Part shown: piece by piece, positions 61,501-64,000 of the stretch
How the letters are laid out: every line of letters starts with the position of its first letter
Position numbering within the stretch: the first letter of the stretch is position 1
Source of the DNA: Channa striata
Taxonomy: Eukaryota > Chordata > Actinopteri > Anabantiformes > Channidae
Assembly (NCBI GenBank): GCA_033026295.1
Contig: CM065185.1
Span: 7,006,001-7,070,000, forward strand
DNA: 64,000 nt
Direction: 5' to 3'
The notes under the pieces: generated by a model
The model's database searches: none
Told to the model about the DNA's origin: nothing
The model's input: only the letters and a program-made list of their open reading frames with translations
Translations under genes and position numbers: made by a program

Positions 61501-62393
61501 ATATAATGTCGAGGCTTGTGATCTAGCCTAATAACTCTGCCTGTACTTGTTCAGGCAAGCCACTGATGATCATCACAGAATACATGGAGAATGGATCCCT
61601 GGATGCCTTTCTTCGAGTATGCGCATTTTTATTTTATTCAGACTATTTTGTGTTAGAAAACATAACATAAAGATATATATTTTCTGAAACTCTATGAAAA
61701 CAGATACAATGTTCAGTCTTCAGTGCACAGTAGTTGTGGGTGCCCATAACGACCTGCTCTTCTCTATTATTAAAACATTTCAGAAACATGACGGCCAGTT
61801 CACAGTGATCCAGCTGGTCGGCATGCTGCGCGGCATCGCCTCAGGTATGAAGTACCTGTCAGACATGAGCTACGTTCACAGGGATCTGGCGGCTCGAAAC
61901 ATTCTGGTCAACAGCAACCTGGTGTGTAAGGTGTCTGACTTTGGGCTGAGTCGGGTTCTTGAGGATGACCCAGAGGCTGCCTACACCACGAAGGTAGTGT
62001 CTATACAATCATCAGTTTTTTTATTATAGCTAAAATGTTATTCTTTCTCACTAATTTAAATATTTACATGACATGCAATGATATTACATATTTGTTAAGT
62101 GTTGCCATAAATCTGTGAACAACTAGAAACAGAAAGATGACTTCAATGAATGACTTAACTGAAAAATGAATTAAGCAATAAATGGATAAATACTAGAACT
62201 TTTACGGCTGTTTCAGGATGCCACTGGGACTTATCTTTCTCCCGGGGGAAAGATCCCCATCAGGTGGACGGCTCCTGAGGCCATAGCCTACAGGAAGTTC
62301 ACCACGGCCAGCGATGTGTGGAGCTACGGTATCGTCATGTGGGAGGTGGTTTCATACGGAGAGAGACCCTACTGGGACATGAACAACCAGGAT
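45924..62393 (+). CDS. epha4: EPHA4-type ephrin receptor tyrosine kinase (16 exons, 3' end beyond window)
   Basis: Cell-surface receptor for ephrin ligands, acting in axon guidance and tissue boundary formation. Coding exons: 45924-46017, 46510-46577, 48514-48711, 49019-49129, 49516-49870, 56798-56953, 57628-58170, 59437-59561, 59707-59866, 59969-60080, 60829-60887, 61077-61190, 61288-61473, 61555-61616, 61784-61993, 62217-62393. These join in frame into 910 codons. Order: signal peptide (1-20), ligand-binding domain (WEEVSIMDEKN, QNNWLRTDW), Cys-rich module (MYCGADGEWLVPIGG), two fibronectin domains, membrane helix (about 616-637), juxtamembrane tyrosines 665 and 671 (VDPFTYEDP). The kinase has G-loop GMGEFGEV, Lys722, HRDLAARN (Asp815) and DFG (833-835). 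Motifs match EPHA4 better than EPHA3, A5, A7 or A8; which teleost paralogue is unknown. Oddities: ligand-binding exon split in three, 69 extra residues in the first fibronectin domain, 9 extra after the activation-loop tyrosine. The end of the kinase domain and the SAM domain lie past 64000. Confidence 0.95.
46018..48513 (+). other. Introns 1 and 2 of the Eph receptor gene
   Basis: Intron 1 (46018-46509) begins GTAAGT and ends TTTCAG. After the 68-base exon 2, intron 2 (46578-48513) begins GTGAGT and ends TTCACAG. It carries an AC microsatellite (46666-46692) and otherwise nothing I can assign. Confidence 0.85.
53446..53469. repeat. (GT)n microsatellite
   Basis: About 12 perfect GT units inside the large Eph intron. 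Confidence 0.9.
55551..55593. repeat. (AC)n microsatellite
   Basis: About 21 perfect AC units, the longest uninterrupted AC run in the window. Confidence 0.95.
57215..57242. repeat. (CT)n microsatellite
   Basis: About 14 CT units in the intron before the first fibronectin exon. Confidence 0.9.
57354..57378. repeat. (CA)n microsatellite
   Basis: About 12 CA units in the same intron as the CT tract. Confidence 0.9.
58171..59436 (+). other. Intron between the two fibronectin-domain exons
   Basis: GTGAGA donor and CATCAG acceptor, 1266 bases. No genes or clear repeats seen. Confidence 0.85.
60081..60828 (+). other. Intron after the transmembrane exon, with alternating GC/AC tract
   Basis: GTATAC donor and GAACAG acceptor. 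It contains the purine-pyrimidine alternating tract at 60408-60438. Confidence 0.85.
60408..60438. repeat. (GC)n(AC)n alternating purine-pyrimidine tract
   Basis: CACGCGCGCGCGC runs directly into ACACACACACACACACAC; strict alternation over about 31 bases favours left-handed Z-DNA. Confidence 0.85.
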
Positions 62394-64000
62394 GTGAGTC
62401 ATTTTATTGTGTAACCTATGAGTTGTTTCACAGACAAAAGAGTTGAAGAAAAGATAAATGTCCCAATAGTACCTGTTAGTTTACTGTGAATGCAAGGAAT
62501 TGATCAGTTAAATTCAGGCGATAGATTACTGTCAGATATGATGTTTTTTTATTTATCTGTTAGTGGGTTTTGGGGTTTTTTTTTTTTGCTTTTATTTATA
62601 ATTTTGGCCATCACTACAATGAGAACATTTCCCTAACCATTTTCAGTGCTCCCTTCTGGTGAAGAAACCTTCGAACAAGAGATGATTTAGGGCACAATTT
62701 GAAGATTTAAAATAAGTTTAAGGTCCATGCTATCCAAAGCACCGTGCAGAGAAGTTTTGTTAATAATGCAGATTGAAGCCGAAATAAAGTATTCATGTAA
62801 CATATGATGAACGTTTAAAGTTGGAGTAATGACACAAAAACTGACTTTTGATTGCGTGTGTGTACTTGTGAGGCTATAGCTGATTTCTGCAGTGAAGTGC
62901 TAAATGGATGAGAGCCAGGTTTAAAAGAGAGATATTATTTTTCCTATAAGGTGACCTGTCTATGCAACTGTCCCTGAACACTATGACAACCACCAGAATC
63001 AGCATCAATAGTTTTCCTCAAACATAATTGGTGTGTTGTGGCTTTCTGCAGAAGTCAAATTATACTTTTATGTCAGCACAGTCCACAAATTGGGCTTAAA
63101 TTAACCCCATTTAAACACATGAATACTGAATGAGGCAGCACTTCTGGGATATTTTAAGAGAAATGCTCTGGAGAAAAATGTCCTCTGTGGGGCTCTAGGA
63201 ACTTTGACCTCTGCGTTATCTGAAAAAATTGCAATTTTTGCCTTTAACTTGTTCACAGAGAGGCCTGCAAGCCAGCATTTTGTTCCCCAGTCACAAGTCA
63301 TTTTATTTAAGATAAATATTTAGACGTAATAAAAATGAGTATAGATTTCTGCTTAGTGTTATCCTTCAGCCAAGCACACACTCTTTATAAACTTAGGGGC
63401 GATTTACTTGTTCTTAAGAGTCTTAGAGATCTGAGACAAAATCCTGTTTCAGAGCAAATTTGCAATCACTTTGCTATCAAAGCTTGTTAAGTTTGAGTAG
63501 GTCAAAGAGCGCGTCTGGCATATGGAAATTTTTTCAAACATGATTGATTTCATCTGCAGCTCTAAGAAAACTTTCCTGATGAGCCATTCTCTAAAACCAT
63601 CTCATTTAATTATTTTCTTCTATGGGCAAATTAGTTGCTGCCCTAGTTTTTTTTTTTACCGTATTTGTTTGAGTGAAACACGAGGATAGAGACCTACCTC
63701 AGAGCTACATACAAGCATCTTATCTTTTTCATGTAGGTCCTTGTCTTATGTAGCAATTCCATACATGCAACTTTTAAATATGTATTAATTCCATAAAATG
63801 TTTGCTTTATTTAAGAAAGCATTAGTAGATAGTCACACAATGCCATAAACAGAGGAAAAAGAGGAACTGCTCACAGCTGCAAAAAATTCAAATAAAGTGT
63901 TTAAAGGGGATAGACCACTCTGAAAAAATCTTTAAAACAACAAGAAAGATAAAAACCTTTGGAAACAGTTTTGCTTTCTTTTTTATTTTAATTGGCAGTG
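62394..64000 (+). other. Start of the next Eph receptor intron, cut by the window end
   Basis: It begins with a GTGAGT donor after codon 910. No continuation of the kinase domain is found before 64000, so this intron exceeds 1.6 kb. No repeats of known class were recognised apart from poly-T runs near 62576-62588 and 63648-63656. Confidence 0.8.

Overview
The window is vertebrate nuclear DNA, almost certainly from a teleost fish. The evidence is a multi-exon Eph receptor gene with GT-AG introns and vertebrate splice phases, several 3- and 4-exon CC chemokine genes, a 5'-truncated L2-type LINE with the fish-type (TTGAA)n tail, Tc1/mariner remnants, and many CA/CT microsatellites. Most of the sequence is AT-rich and non-coding; only about 4.5 kb is convincing coding sequence. 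Most six-frame ORFs are chance ORFs, so the gene models below were assembled from exons using splice sites, reading phase and protein family patterns.

Layout. 1-6.5 kb: non-coding, few repeats. 6.6-7.5 kb (+): CC chemokine with a strongly basic tail. 13.5-14.1 kb (-): second CC chemokine. 17.2-18.8 kb (+): broken L2 LINE. 21.9-27.7 kb and 30.6-37.4 kb: two diverged copies of a roughly 9-10 kb tandem segmental duplication. Each copy carries a 4-exon CC chemokine (24.8-25.5 kb and 34.3-35.1 kb, both +) whose core exons are nearly identical although the introns have diverged. Between and inside them lie a pentamer minisatellite, two copies of a dispersed repeat with a CTCF-like motif, a second LINE remnant and Tc1 transposase remnants. 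37.8-38.9 kb (-): CCL20-like chemokine with an extended tail. 38.9-45.8 kb: intergenic. 45.9-62.4 kb (+) and running off the right edge: an EPHA4-type receptor tyrosine kinase, with 16 coding exons visible, from the signal peptide to the middle of the kinase C-lobe. The last exons (rest of kinase, SAM domain, PDZ motif) lie beyond the window.

How the genes relate. The five chemokines form a local cluster of secreted leukocyte attractants that has grown by tandem duplication. The receptor gene is unrelated in function. From general knowledge, EPHA4 and CCL20 both lie on human 2q36, so the neighbourhood may be ancient synteny; this is inference. The most unusual features are in the Eph gene: two extra introns inside the ligand-binding-domain exon, a 69-residue in-frame expansion of the first fibronectin domain, and a 9-residue extension in the kinase activation loop. 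Each was measured from exon length against the usual Eph exon size recalled from memory.
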